Of a stretch of 64,000 bases of DNA, positions 43,626 through 52,706 are shown in pieces; positions within the stretch are counted from its first letter, which is position 1, and each line of letters opens with the position of its first letter. A program made the translations under genes and the position numbers. The notes below the pieces were generated by a model. The model made no database searches and had not been told where the DNA came from. It saw nothing but the letters and a program-made list of their open reading frames with translations. Source of the stretch: Bog-756 sp963704615 (lineage in GTDB: Bacteria; Actinomycetota; Acidimicrobiia; Acidimicrobiales; RAAP-2); assembly GCA_963704615.1 (NCBI GenBank), contig OY969923.1, positions 806,001 through 870,000 on the forward strand, given 5' to 3'.

Positions 43626-43935
43626 GATCGATGAGTTCCTCGAGTCGGCACTCTGCTCGTCCCGCCCGTCTAACGGCGCGGAGCCAGCGGTCGGGACCCA
43701 GTGCCCGCGTTGATTCGGGATAGGTATCGGCGGCCCATGGGCTCGGTTACTACGATCGCCCCCTGTTGCTCGAAGGTTCAGCGGTCGCGGCACGACTCAT
43801 CGGACGCTGGGGGACGGGCAACGCGTACAACCTGCTCGTAGGCTTCCCCGAAGGCGGCGGGACAGATCTCCTATCACCGGGTCCGGGGGTGGATCTCTAA
43901 CCGCAGGAGGCGCAGTTCAACTATCGTCCAATGTC

Positions 43936-44433
43936 ATGGAAGTTTCCGATCGGCTGACGAGACGCATCAATGTGGCGCGTCCGCCGGAGGCTCTCTACAC
44001 CATGGTCAGCGACGTGACCCGCATGGGCGAGTGGAGTCCGGTGTGCAGGACGTGCAAGTGGGAGGGTGGTTCCAGCCCCTCGGTGGGTGCGGTCTTTGTC
44101 GAGCACAACCTGACGGGCGAGCGGAGCTGGGAAATGCGGTGCAAGGTCTTCGTCGCCGACCGCGGCCGGGAATTCGCCTTCGCCACCATCGGGACGCCGG
44201 GTGGTGACGACACAAACGAGGACGGCATGACCCGGTGGGGCTACACGTTCACCGGGATCGAGGGGGGCACCGAGGTGGAGGAGTCGTGGGAACTCACGCC
44301 CTCTGGTCTCCAGACCGTCAATGCCATGCCCGAGAAGCAGCGGGGCACGATCATCGAGTCGGTCATGCCGAACACCTTGTCGGGGATGGAGGAGACCCTG
44401 GCAAACCTCAAGCGGGTGGCCGAAGCGGGCTGA
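43936..44433 (+). CDS. SRPBCC (START-like) family protein
   Basis: A 165-residue helix-grip protein. The N-terminal strand and helix read RRINVARPPEALYTMVSDVT, then RMGEWSPVCRTCKWEGG, typical of polyketide cyclase/dehydrase-like SRPBCC proteins. The middle SWEMRCKVFVADRGREFAFA and WGYTFTGIEGGTEVEESWEL complete the beta sheet, and a long C-terminal helix follows (IIESVMPNTLSGMEETLANL). It binds a hydrophobic ligand in this fold; the ligand is unknown. It has no operon partner. Confidence 0.85.
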   Translation: MEVSDRLTRRINVARPPEALYTMVSDVTRMGEWSPVCRTCKWEGGSSPSVGAVFVEHNLTGERSWEMRCKVFVADRGREFAFATIGTPGGDDTNEDGMTRWGYTFTGIEGGTEVEESWELTPSGLQTVNAMPEKQRGTIIESVMPNTLSGMEETLANLKRVAEAG

Positions 44434-44544
44434 GATCGCAGGGGTCTTGACCCTCCTGGTCAGGCGGCATTGTCGTTGTCCAGCCACAGCACGGCGTCTA
44501 TCGGCACAGTTAGGGATTCGGTAGTAGTTAACGCGAGTATCGGG

Positions 44545-44812
44545 CCCCCGCCACCATTGAAATGCTGGTCGGCGCGTCTCGTGCATGGGGTACGGGCGCC
44601 TAACCAGCGGTTTCGCGTTCAGGCGAGTGTGCGGAAATGCAGTTTCTCGGGGAGTTTTATCGGGACCTACTCATCCTTACCCTATGCAGCCCCATGCAAG
44701 GTGGCGCGGCGCGTGCGGCGTGTAGGCTGCGGTTTCGCGGTGGAATCTTCGGTCAGTGTGTCGCTGCATAGGGCTGCACGGGGCATGCCCTATGCCGTTG
44801 CACTACTCAATC
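44545..44812 (+). repeat. tRNA-linked dispersed repeat, copy C
   Basis: This copy starts with CCCCCGCCACCATTGAAATG, that is the tRNA-fMet 3' end plus the repeat, and continues like copy A to GGGCATGCCCTATGCC. The tRNA upstream of the acceptor strand is absent. It preserves TGCATAGGGCTGCACGGGGC and the TTTCTCGGGG core. There is no gene in 44434-44930 besides the repeat. Confidence 0.88.
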
Positions 44813-44930
44813 CTTCTAGACCCGCCTCCGGGCTGGAGCTGCTCCTCAGCGGAACGAATCACCATCCATGTAGATCAGACGCTCAATCAAACCCGCGTAT
44901 CGAATGTCGTCTTCGTCCTCCGCGCGGGCT

Positions 44931-45272
44931 TTAACCGCCTCCGAGGGCGGGACGGACCTCGATGGACCCGTATGTGGCTGCCGGAATGCGGGCGGCCCAA
45001 GCCAGCGCGTCATCGAGGCTGGTGCAATCGATGAGGAAGTAGGCGATTGGGTTGGAGGTGTCATCCCCGTCGCTTGAGGGCGGCCCGTCAACTACCTTCG
45101 ACGCTCCGGCAGTAACTCGCACCGTCTTGGAGTCGCTCCGGGCAGCGAGCTGGCCCATATCGACGAATACGCCGGCCTCTCCCATCGCCCGCCCCAGCAG
45201 CGGATATTGGGCGGCGGCGTCAGGGCCTGGGGTGAGGCCGCGGTCCAAATATGCCAAGCACATGAATTTCAT
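44931..45272 (-). CDS. YCII-related (YciI/DGPF) domain protein
   Basis: A 113-residue ferredoxin-fold protein starting at ATG 45272 after GAGGAG. It begins MKFMCLAYLDRGLTPGPDAA and has VRVTAGASKVVDGPPSSDGD and AYFLIDCTSLDDALAWAARI, characteristic of the DGPF/YCII family. DGPF proteins are commonly encoded beside ECF sigma factors (ECF42-type); a different kind of ECF factor lies two genes upstream on the same strand. The role is unknown. The 147-base gap to the SRPBCC gene makes co-transcription uncertain. Confidence 0.88.
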   Translation of the reverse strand: MKFMCLAYLDRGLTPGPDAAAQYPLLGRAMGEAGVFVDMGQLAARSDSKTVRVTAGASKVVDGPPSSDGDDTSNPIAYFLIDCTSLDDALAWAARIPAATYGSIEVRPALGGG

Positions 45273-45418
45273 CGTCGATCTCCTCACGCCTTAGCTACTT
45301 ACTGGTTCTTCCCCCAGCAGTTATAACACCGCACGAACATCAGATTCATCGTTCAATGCCATGGTTCTCTCGACATGCATCGCGTGCGCACCAAGAGCGT
45401 CTGCCGACGGGCCATAGA

Positions 45419-45892
45419 TCACGAGCTCACCAGTTCGGCGAGGTGGACCAGTGAGCTGTCCAGGTGATCATGTGAGAACGGAGGAAACTGGCCCGGTCGG
45501 CGCCCCTCCTCGGGTACAGCCGACCAATCGTAAGAGAGCCTGACCTCGGTGACAGACGGACCGAGCGCAGCAAGGTCGTAGCGCCAGATCCAGCCGCCGA
45601 ATCGGACATTGCCGTCGCCCGGGTCGTAACCCGGTTTCCAGGAGATGGCGCGCGGCGGATCGAACACCTCGACCCGATTGATCATCTCATAGTCCCCATT
45701 CGGATGGTTGGCGTGGTACATCGCCATCCGAAAGAGCTGCCCGGGCGCTGCGATCGGTGCCTGCTCGAACGGTTCTTGGACCCAACCGGTCCCGTCGATT
45801 GCGGCGTGCCTGGCCGGATCAGCGAGGACCCTGAAGATGATCTCAGCCGAGGCGTTGATGGTGGTGGTCGCGGTCAGGATCTCGTTCGTCAT
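45419..45892 (-). CDS. SRPBCC family protein
   Basis: A 157-residue helix-grip protein. The pattern LTATTTINASAEIIFRVLAD, then PARHAAIDGTGWVQ, and later NRVEVFDPPRAISWKPGYDP and VRLSYDWSAVPEEGR is that of the polyketide cyclase/dehydrase subgroup. It starts at ATG 45892, 23 bases after the stop of the upstream ECF sigma-factor gene, and is surely in its operon. Sigma factors with SnoaL domains often lie next to such small enzymes, and the sigma factor may control it. Confidence 0.88.
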   Translation of the reverse strand: MTNEILTATTTINASAEIIFRVLADPARHAAIDGTGWVQEPFEQAPIAAPGQLFRMAMYHANHPNGDYEMINRVEVFDPPRAISWKPGYDPGDGNVRFGGWIWRYDLAALGPSVTEVRLSYDWSAVPEEGRRPGQFPPFSHDHLDSSLVHLAELVSS

Positions 45893-45915
45893 GACTTCTC
45901 TCCATTTAGGTGCTG

Positions 45916-46902
45916 TTACGGATGCGTGATGGTTCGCGGAAGACCGAATGTGGCGAACAGGCTCTTGTCGCCAAACCTCGTGATCGAGGACACGCGAGCA
46001 CCCGCGACCGAGACTACGAAGATCCCTCCCGCTCGATGGACGTCGGCGTGTGGGTCCGGACGGTAATAGCCAAAGGCAGGAGCGTCGTTGGCTCGCGTCG
46101 GGACCACCTTGACATCCTCGCCCCAGACTCGACCGAGGAACTCCGCGATTACGCGGGGCCCCCGGAATTCGAACGGTTCGGGGGGCATCGTCATCAGCGC
46201 GTCGTCGGTGAGCAGCGCGACGACCCGCTCGAGGTCGCCGCGCTGAAGCGCGTCGACGAAGCGCTCGACGGTCTCGGCCTCATGGCGGGACCGGGGGAGG
46301 GTCACCTGATCGGGATCTCGGGAGGGCTCGAATCCAGCTCGGGCCCGCTGGAGGGCGCTGTTGACCGATGCGGGCGTCGAGTCGAGCATGTCCGCCACCT
46401 CGGCCGCTGAGAACCCCAGGACGTCGCGCAAGACGAGAGCGGCACGTTGCTGGGTTGGAAGACGCTGGAGCCCGGCAACGAACGAGAGAGCGATCGATTC
46501 TCGTGCCTCGTAGCGTGCCTCGGGGCTCCACTCGACGTCGCCGATCAGAGCGTCGGGGTACGGCTCGAGCCACCACGGCTCATCCGAGGTGGCCGCGTTG
46601 GCAAACGGAGACTCCGGAGCGACCGCGTTGGCGGTCGTCGGGCGGCGCGAGGTGTCACGCAAGTAGTTGAGGCAGCGGCTGGTGGCGATGCGGTACAGCC
46701 ACGCCCGAAGCGAGCGGCCGTCGAAACGATCGAGTGCTTGCCATGCCGACAACAGAGTCTCCTGGAGTAGATCCTCGGCGTCTTGGAACGATCCAAGGAT
46801 GCGATAACAGTGCACATGGAGCTCCCGACGGTAGGGGTCGGTGAGCTCGGCGAAGGCGCTGCTGTCGCCGGACTGGGCCCGGGCGAGCACCGAATCGGTC
46901 AT
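45916..46902 (-). CDS. ECF sigma factor with C-terminal SnoaL-like domain
   Basis: A 328-residue sigma factor closely organised like the one at 39422. Region 2: RELHVHCYRILGSFQDAEDL, then LQETLLSAWQALDRFDGRSL and RAWLYRIATSRCLNYLRD. Region 4: LPTQQRAALVLRDVLGFSA, then AEVADMLDSTPASVNSALQR. The C-terminal NTF2-like domain starts near residue 205 (VERFVDALQRGDLERVVALL) and contains TMPPEPFEFRGPRVIAEFL. It starts at ATG 46902. From 46903 to 47336 no gene is seen. The SRPBCC gene follows in an operon. Confidence 0.92.
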   Translation of the reverse strand: MTDSVLARAQSGDSSAFAELTDPYRRELHVHCYRILGSFQDAEDLLQETLLSAWQALDRFDGRSLRAWLYRIATSRCLNYLRDTSRRPTTANAVAPESPFANAATSDEPWWLEPYPDALIGDVEWSPEARYEARESIALSFVAGLQRLPTQQRAALVLRDVLGFSAAEVADMLDSTPASVNSALQRARAGFEPSRDPDQVTLPRSRHEAETVERFVDALQRGDLERVVALLTDDALMTMPPEPFEFRGPRVIAEFLGRVWGEDVKVVPTRANDAPAFGYYRPDPHADVHRAGGIFVVSVAGARVSSITRFGDKSLFATFGLPRTITHP

Positions 46903-47336
46903 CCAGTCACCCCTTCTCCGTAGACGCCTTCTCTACACAATGAAACACCGAAGGAGCGCCAGATTCATCGCTCTCAGTGTCATTGCCCAATATCTTCCAC
47001 GTCGTCGGGCTGGCGAGGAGGCCCTGGCATGCCCCGCCAGGCGAAACGTGCACACCGGCTCACGCATTTTGCCCCGAGGGCGTGTCGTCACTCGACCACA
47101 ACACGTCGGCGTCCCTGGCCGCGGCGGGGCGACAGAGAAGAGAGACAAGAGTCAGCCGCTCAGGCTGATCATCTCCAACGTCGATTGGTCGCCAGAGGCG
47201 GAGATTCTCCTTCATCACGGGATGCCTAACACCAATTACCCGACGAATTCATCGGTGAAGTTCTGGTTCGGTCGGTGTTTGAACTGTCGGAGGAACAATC
47301 CAGCCAATCTTCGGCATTAGACCTAAGGAGGACCCG

Positions 47337-48893
47337 ATGGCCCAGTCCAAGTCACTAGAGGCAACTTTCGATCGGCGACCGCTCGGCCCCACCGCGGGAC
47401 CCGTGGCGACAAGGGTGCTGTCGTCAGATGGTCGAGTCAGCCCAAATGAGGTTCGGCGCTGGCGCGCCTTCCCCCTGTTGGTGGCGGCCTACTTCATGAC
47501 CATCGTCGACCTCACGATCACCAACGTCGCCCTGCCCACGATCGGAGTCAAGCTTCACTTTCCCGAGGCGGACCTTCAGTGGGTGGTCACCGCCTACGGA
47601 CTGAGCTTCGGCGGGTTCCTGCTCCTCGGGGGCCGTGCCGCCGATCTTCTTGGTCGGCGGCGTCTCCTGATGATTGGACTGGCCATCTTCACCGCAGCGT
47701 CGCTTGGCTGCGGCCTGGCCTCGTCCGACACGTTCCTCGTCATCATGCGTGGAGTCCAGGGCTTCGGGGCGGCCGTGGTGCTGCCGGCCGCCCTCTCCAT
47801 CGTGATGAACATGTTTCCCGAGGGGGCCGAGCGCAACAAGGCCCTTGGCATCTGGGGGGCGATGGGTGCCATGGGGGCCACGGTGGGATGCCTCGCTGGC
47901 GGCCTGCTCACCCGTTATGTTGGCTGGGAGTCCATCTTCTTCCTCAACGTCCCTATTGGCGTGGTGGCGCTCGGGTTGGCGCCCAGGATGGTACCCGAGA
48001 GCCGGCTCCGTGTTGCAAGCCGGCGCTTCGACGTGGCAGGAGCAACTTCCATCACCGGTGCCTTGGTCCTCTTGGTCTATGCCGTCTCGGAGGCGCCTCA
48101 GATCGGTTGGGGAGCGATGCGCACGGTGGCCATGCTCTTCGCTGCCGCCGCCCTACTGGTCACGTTCTTCGTCATCGAGTCTCGAGCGGAGGCACCGCTG
48201 TTGCCCATGCGGCTGTTCCGCTTGAGCACGGTGGCTGGTTCGAATGCGGTCGGCTTCCTCTTGGGGGCGAGCTTCTTCTCATTCATCTTCGTAGGAACGC
48301 TCTACATGCAGCAGGTGCTGGGATACTCGGCCCTCAAGACGGGCCTCGCCTGGTTGGCCGCTTCGGTCACCTCGGTGGCTTTCGCCGGACTCTCCCAGAT
48401 GTTGGTCACCAAGACGTCGGCCAAGATGGTCATGACCTTCGGCATGGCCCTGATCGGCACCGGGATCATCTGGGCGACCCAGATCCCCAGCGACGGGAAC
48501 TTCTGGCACAACCTGGCCGGGCCGTTCTTCGTCTCGGGGATGGGGACCGCCTTTGCCTTCATCCCCGTCTCCATCGGCGCCCTGGCGGGAGTGAAAGAGC
48601 GCGACGCCGGAGTGGCGTCGGGTCTTCTCAACACCTCGCAGCAACTGGGTGGTGCCATCGGAGTCGCCATTGCCTCTTCGATCGCAGCATCCCGCTTCCA
48701 CACGCTTGTCCATCACGGCTACTCGTCGGCCGCCGCGCTCACGGGGGGCTTCCAATGGGCCCTGTGGCTCTGCGGCCTGACCGGCCTGGCTGCAGTTCCG
48801 GTCACCTTCGTGCTCATCCGGCGTTCCGATATGGCCAAGGCGGTCGCTCAGAGCCAGAGCCCGAGCCGGGAATTGGCGCCGGCGGCCGCGTAG
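47337..48893 (+). CDS. MFS drug-efflux transporter, DHA2 (14-helix) type
   Basis: A 518-residue transporter starting at ATG 47337 after AAGGAGG. Helix 1 has YFMTIVDLTITNVALPTIG (motif D1); motif A reads GGRAADLLGRRRLLMIGLA and motif C MGAMGATVGCLAGGLLTRYV. About 14 hydrophobic helices are visible. It belongs to the EmrB/QacA class and is more like antibiotic-producer export pumps than the pump at 33520. There is no regulator beside it. The broken SDR follows 82 bases later. Confidence 0.92.
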   Translation: MAQSKSLEATFDRRPLGPTAGPVATRVLSSDGRVSPNEVRRWRAFPLLVAAYFMTIVDLTITNVALPTIGVKLHFPEADLQWVVTAYGLSFGGFLLLGGRAADLLGRRRLLMIGLAIFTAASLGCGLASSDTFLVIMRGVQGFGAAVVLPAALSIVMNMFPEGAERNKALGIWGAMGAMGATVGCLAGGLLTRYVGWESIFFLNVPIGVVALGLAPRMVPESRLRVASRRFDVAGATSITGALVLLVYAVSEAPQIGWGAMRTVAMLFAAAALLVTFFVIESRAEAPLLPMRLFRLSTVAGSNAVGFLLGASFFSFIFVGTLYMQQVLGYSALKTGLAWLAASVTSVAFAGLSQMLVTKTSAKMVMTFGMALIGTGIIWATQIPSDGNFWHNLAGPFFVSGMGTAFAFIPVSIGALAGVKERDAGVASGLLNTSQQLGGAIGVAIASSIAASRFHTLVHHGYSSAAALTGGFQWALWLCGLTGLAAVPVTFVLIRRSDMAKAVAQSQSPSRELAPAAA

Positions 48894-48975
48894 CAGACGT
48901 CCGAGCGACACATTCAAGCCGGCAACAGAAAAACCCCAGCTTCACCAACTTTCGAACTCAACAAGGAGGAAATGA

Positions 48976-49727
48976 CATGACAGGACGCCAACTCTCAGGG
49001 ACAACTGCTATGGTCATCGGGGCGAGTCGAGGATTTCGGGCGGGCGACTGCCGTGGCGCTGGCCGCACTCGGGGCCGATGTGGTCGGGGTGGCACGAGTG
49101 AGCGCCAGTTGAACGAGCTCAGGAGCGAATTGGGTCACCGATTCATCCCAGAGGTTGCCGATGTGAGTGACGCGGGGGTTGCGCATCGACTCGTCTCGCA
49201 CGGTCGGCCTCAAACGATCGTGCTCGACGCCGGGGCGCAGCCGGTGATCGGCCCGCTCCAAGAACAGACCCGGGAAACGTCCTCCACAAACTGGAATACC
49301 GACGCATACCAGGTCGTCCACTTTGTTCGTGAAGTCCTCACGGAGCCGCTCGAGCCCGGGTCTGTCGTGGTCAGCGTTTCGAGCGCAGCGGCCTTGCGTG
49401 GCTCGCCGCTGAGTGGCGGCTACGCCGGCGCCAAGGCGACCGTAAAGTTCATCAGCGCGTATGGGGGTCCCGAAGCCGCGCTCGCGGACCCTTGGCCTGC
49501 GATTCGTGGCCGTCCTGCCGGTGATCACTCCGGCGACGGACCTCGGTGCAGGAGGGGTAGCCGCGCCTATGCCCAACGGGCCAGAATCAGCGTCGAGGGC
49601 CTTCGAGGACCAGCTCGGGACGGTGCTCACCCCCGAGCACTTCGCCAAGACGATCACCGACATCGCTACCGACGACCACTTCAACGCCGACGCCTATCTG
49701 CTGACAGCCACGTTACCGAGGTATTGA
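48976..49727 (+). pseudogene. Short-chain dehydrogenase, several frameshifts
   Basis: ATG 48976 follows AAGGAGG. The text reads TAMVIGASRGF and then jumps frame, because TTT at about 49036 should be TT. In the corrected frame it would read GRATAVALAALGADVVGVAR. The first frame resumes with ERQLNELRSELGHRFIPEVA and VVSVSSAAALRGSPLSGGYA (Ser, Tyr). A second shift near 49490 (CCC for CC) leads to LGLRFVAVLPVITPATDLGA and DHFNADAYLLTATLPRY. All three parts are homologous to one SDR of about 250 residues, which is otherwise intact. Confidence 0.8.
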
Positions 49728-49825
49728 TGATTGCCATCGATATGGGTGAGATCACCATTCGTTAATGCTGCCCTCTGGGCCGTGTCAGGCAGCCCCGTAT
49801 CAACCTCTGCAGAAAGGGTACGACA

Positions 49826-50359
49826 ATGCGCAAACTGATCGAATCGGTTCTCGTCTCGCTCGACGGAGTCATCGAAGCGCCCGAACGGTGGGCCAACTTC
49901 GATGACGAGGACGCGGCCTTGTCCATGGAGCAGCTGGCTAACTACGACGCGTTCGTCATGGGTCGGGTGACCTACGAGAAGTTGTTCGCCTTCTGGGGCG
50001 ACGTCGCCGGAAACCCCTACATCGACCTCATCAACGCCATGCCCAAGTACGTCGCATCTCGATCACTGACCGAGACCGCATGGAATGCCACCCTTCTCGG
50101 GCCTGACCCATCGGGCGCAATCACCCGCCTGAAGGATCAGCCTGGCAAGGACCTCATCAAGTACGGCACGAGCCGCTTCGACGACGCGCTCGTGCGAGAC
50201 CGCTTGGTCGATGAGTTCCGAATCTGGATCAGGCCCGTCGTGGCCGGCTTAGGTCAACGGCTGTTCGAGGACGTGGACACGTCAGCACTCACCCTGAGGC
50301 TCACCGACGAGAGGAGACTCGAGAACGGGTCGGTGATCCTGACCTATTCGCCCCGCTGA
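49826..50359 (+). CDS. RibD C-terminal/dihydrofolate-reductase-like protein
   Basis: A 177-residue reductase of the RibD_C family. It shows KLIESVLVSLDGVIEAPERW, DAFVMGRVTYEKLFAFWGDV, LIKYGTSRFDDALVRDRLVD and RIWIRPVVAGLGQRLFED. The nucleotide-binding GRVTYE matches the family consensus. It is a distant paralogue of 41379. The ribosome binding site (AGAAAGG) is 6-8 bases before ATG 49826. The substrate is unknown. It stands downstream of the broken SDR on the same strand. Confidence 0.9.
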   Translation: MRKLIESVLVSLDGVIEAPERWANFDDEDAALSMEQLANYDAFVMGRVTYEKLFAFWGDVAGNPYIDLINAMPKYVASRSLTETAWNATLLGPDPSGAITRLKDQPGKDLIKYGTSRFDDALVRDRLVDEFRIWIRPVVAGLGQRLFEDVDTSALTLRLTDERRLENGSVILTYSPR

Positions 50360-50518
50360 CCACACGTCGGGGCCGGGCCCTGACGTTGCTCATGTCGTAT
50401 CGGCAGCCGAGGCCTTGTTGCCGTCGATCGCCCGGCCGAATTGCGCAGATAAATGTTTGTGAGACGTTCCGTTACCCGGACAAGTACCGGCCCGGAACCT
50501 GTGCTAGAGAAACGAGAG

Positions 50519-51220
50519 ATGACCAACTCTTCACCTGACCACCACGACCTCAACGCGGAGGAGCAGCACCCCTCGCGACTCGATGGTCCGAACCGCCAGG
50601 CATTGCTGACGATGTTGACCACCGAACATTTCACCTTGCAGGGGGCCCGGGCCAACACGGTCAGCGAGTCAACCGCCCGGGCCGCCTTATACGTAGGCTC
50701 GCTCTCCGCCAGCCTGGTTGCCCTCGGCCTTCTTGGGCAAGGCGACCAGCGCAGCCATAGTTTCGGCATCTTCGTGCTGATCGTGTTGCCGACGCTCTAC
50801 GTGTTGGGAACGTTCACGTTTGTCCGCGTCGCGCAGTGCTCTGTTGAAGACATCGTCTACGGACGGGCGATCAACCGGATCCGCAACTACTACCGGGAGA
50901 CAGCTGGCAGTCAATCTCGCTACTTCGCCCTGGGCGCCCATGATGACGTTGGCGGCGTGGCGGCGAACATGGGCATCACTCGTCCGAGTCGTCTGCAGCT
51001 GTACCTCACTCTGGCGGGAATGGTGGAGGTTCTCAATGGGGTCGTCGGTGGGAGTGCCGTGGCCTTCGGTGTGGACGCGCTCGGCCTGCCTACCGCGGCT
51101 GCCGCGGCCGTCGGCGTTGTCGTGGGAATCGCATCTGTCGCTCTGAGTCAGCACTGGCAACGTCGACTTCATGATCGAGCAATGGACCAGTCCGAGGTGC
51201 TGTTTCCATCGGAGCAATGA
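50519..51220 (+). CDS. Four-helix membrane protein of unknown function
   Basis: A 233-residue protein. ATG 50519 is chosen because the longer frame from 50453 adds an unlikely basic leader. After a polar N-terminus with RQALLTMLTTEHFTLQGARA there are two adjacent helices (AALYVGSLSASLVALGLLG and FGIFVLIVLPTLYVLGTFTF). A cytoplasmic stretch with RAINRIRNYYRETAGSQSRY follows, then a second pair (AGMVEVLNGVVGGSAVAFGV and AAAAAVGVVVGIASVALSQH). The TTEHFTLQ-AR motif recurs in actinobacterial proteins that I cannot name further. A signalling or immunity role is conceivable but not shown. Confidence 0.75.
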   Translation: MTNSSPDHHDLNAEEQHPSRLDGPNRQALLTMLTTEHFTLQGARANTVSESTARAALYVGSLSASLVALGLLGQGDQRSHSFGIFVLIVLPTLYVLGTFTFVRVAQCSVEDIVYGRAINRIRNYYRETAGSQSRYFALGAHDDVGGVAANMGITRPSRLQLYLTLAGMVEVLNGVVGGSAVAFGVDALGLPTAAAAAVGVVVGIASVALSQHWQRRLHDRAMDQSEVLFPSEQ

Positions 51221-51250
51221 TCTGGGGTTTGAGGTATCTCCCATCCAACC

Positions 51251-51399
51251 CTCGGGGCTTTTTATCGGGACCTACTCACCTCTGGACTATCCAACTCCGC
51301 GAGAGTGGCGCCGCGCACGCGGCCGTACGCTGCGGCTCCGCGGTGGAGACGCCGGCTTCGGAGTCCCTTGGACCTTGGGGTAATGAACCCGAAGGTCGA
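51251..51399 (+). repeat. tRNA-linked dispersed repeat, partial copy D
   Basis: The block CTCGGGGCTTTTTATCGGGA, then CCTACTCA, then GTGGCGCCGCGCACGCGGCC matches the middle and right part of copies A and B. The end carries GAACCCGAAGGTCGA (51385-51399). Its inner AACCCGAAGGTCG equals the tRNA-fMet anticodon-arm/variable-loop sequence, and all 15 bases recur in copy F. The remaining 51400-51572 has no gene. Confidence 0.65.
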
Positions 51400-51572
51400 C
51401 TGGACCCTTGCTGTGGTGTCAGTCTGGGACTCTCTCAGCAGGGGAGGTCTACAGTCCGACGAACGGTGGTCGCCCGCGCCACTGCGTAGCTCCAAACTGG
51501 GGGCATCCTGGACGATTCGGCGGTGAGCGTCCGGGCGTGGGAAGGCTGGACCGCAACGCAGGACCCGATGGT

Positions 51573-52031
51573 TCACTCGCCTGTGTGTTGTTCCGGGTTC
51601 GGATCGCCGTGACCGGTCGTGATGAGACGCTTCAGGCTCCCGTTGACGTAGAAGCCCCAAGCGCTCGAGCAGGCCTCGAAGCACTCGAACTCCGGCACGA
51701 GACCGCGGTGGGTGAATCGCACCTCGGTTTCGTCACCCCGCGGTGCGATCTCGAATGTGACATCGGTGCCTACCCACTCATCCGGCTCCTGGGTGAAGTT
51801 GAGGGACGCTTCTTCGACATGCCAAACAACTCGCCGGTTCGGGACGAACTCGCTGATCCTCTGCTTCGTGTAATGAACATCCTGATAGCGATAGGTGAAC
51901 TCGGCAGCGAGCGCGTCCGTGTCCCCTTCGACGTTGCCGGACCACCATCCGCGGACGTCGTTGATCGCGGCGAAGATCTCCTTCGGGGTCCGGTCGACGG
52001 TGAAGGTGGCGGTGAAGTCGCTGCTGGTCAT
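51573..52031 (-). CDS. SRPBCC/AHSA1-like protein
   Basis: A 152-residue START-fold protein. The opening DFTATFTVDRTPKEIFAAIN, then DVRGWWSGNVEGDTD, is the Activator-of-Hsp90 homologue pattern with the conserved W-W. It continues RYQDVHYTKQRISEFVPNRR and TFEIAPRGDETEVRFTHRGL. It starts at ATG 52031 after GGAGG-type purines (AACAAGGAGGCAAAGACC). The ligand is unknown. The next SRPBCC gene on the same strand lies upstream and ends 151 bases before this start. Confidence 0.88.
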   Translation of the reverse strand: MTSSDFTATFTVDRTPKEIFAAINDVRGWWSGNVEGDTDALAAEFTYRYQDVHYTKQRISEFVPNRRVVWHVEEASLNFTQEPDEWVGTDVTFEIAPRGDETEVRFTHRGLVPEFECFEACSSAWGFYVNGSLKRLITTGHGDPNPEQHTGE

Positions 52032-52182
52032 GGTCTTTGCCTCCTTGTTGAATGGTGCTCTTGTCTTGGGTAGAAGGTCGTCAGACTCAGGGCGGTGGTG
52101 TCAAACCCGGCGCCGGAACTCCAGCGTTTACGGCTCGTCCGACGGGAGCGGGCCCGTCACGGCTCCCTGTGCGGCCGACCCT

Positions 52183-52665
52183 TTACTTCCAGGGCAATGC
52201 TGACCCTGTCTCAAGCAGGGTCTTTAGGCTGGAAAGGACGGCAGGCCACCCGTTCGAGATTGATTGGAGCACGTCGCTCCCAGGCTCGAAGCCGTCGTGG
52301 ACGACCGTGAGCTTGACCACGCCTTGCTCGTCGTTGTCGATGTCGAAGGCGACATTGGAGCGGAGCTCGGCGCGCCAGGCGTCTGCGGTGGCATCGTCCA
52401 TGCCGACCTCGGCGGCCCACTCGGGCGTGAATGTGTGCCAGGTGTAGGCGAGCCGGCTGCCGGGTTCGGACTCGAGGATCACCTGTTCGGGATCACTCAC
52501 GACGAGCCCGACTTCGTCGTGCGCCAAGTCGTAGGTGGAGCCCTTCTTCCAATACGATCGGAAGGTCTTCGCACCAGCCCTGTGATGCCGCCAGTAGCGC
52601 TTCGTGTCGGTGGGGTCGGTGAGGCCCTGCCAGACTCGCTCGGGCGTGGCGTGGATGTAGGTCAT
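52183..52665 (-). CDS. SRPBCC/AHSA1-like protein with early in-frame stop
   Basis: A 160-residue AHSA1-type protein reading TYIHATPERVWQGLTDPTDT, then KRYWRHHRAGAKTFRSYWKK. The homologous start should be ATG 52683, which is preceded by a GAGGA ribosome binding site and encodes MTRFT. TAG (52666-52668) then interrupts before ATG 52665. Either the protein is made from the second ATG by re-initiation, or there is a nonsense mutation or read error. The promoter side carries palindromic operator sites shared with the divergent ArsR operon. Confidence 0.8.
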   Translation of the reverse strand: MTYIHATPERVWQGLTDPTDTKRYWRHHRAGAKTFRSYWKKGSTYDLAHDEVGLVVSDPEQVILESEPGSRLAYTWHTFTPEWAAEVGMDDATADAWRAELRSNVAFDIDNDEQGVVKLTVVHDGFEPGSDVLQSISNGWPAVLSSLKTLLETGSALPWK

Positions 52666-52706
52666 CTATGTGAAGCGGGTCATCTCGTCCTCCTCCTTGG
52701 TCGATG

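Noticed and set aside
47579..49765. 728-codon plus-strand frame covering the MFS gene and the broken SDR
   Set aside because: The first two thirds are an off-frame reading of the MFS transporter. Only the SDR-like part is homologous, and it belongs to the gene starting at 48976.
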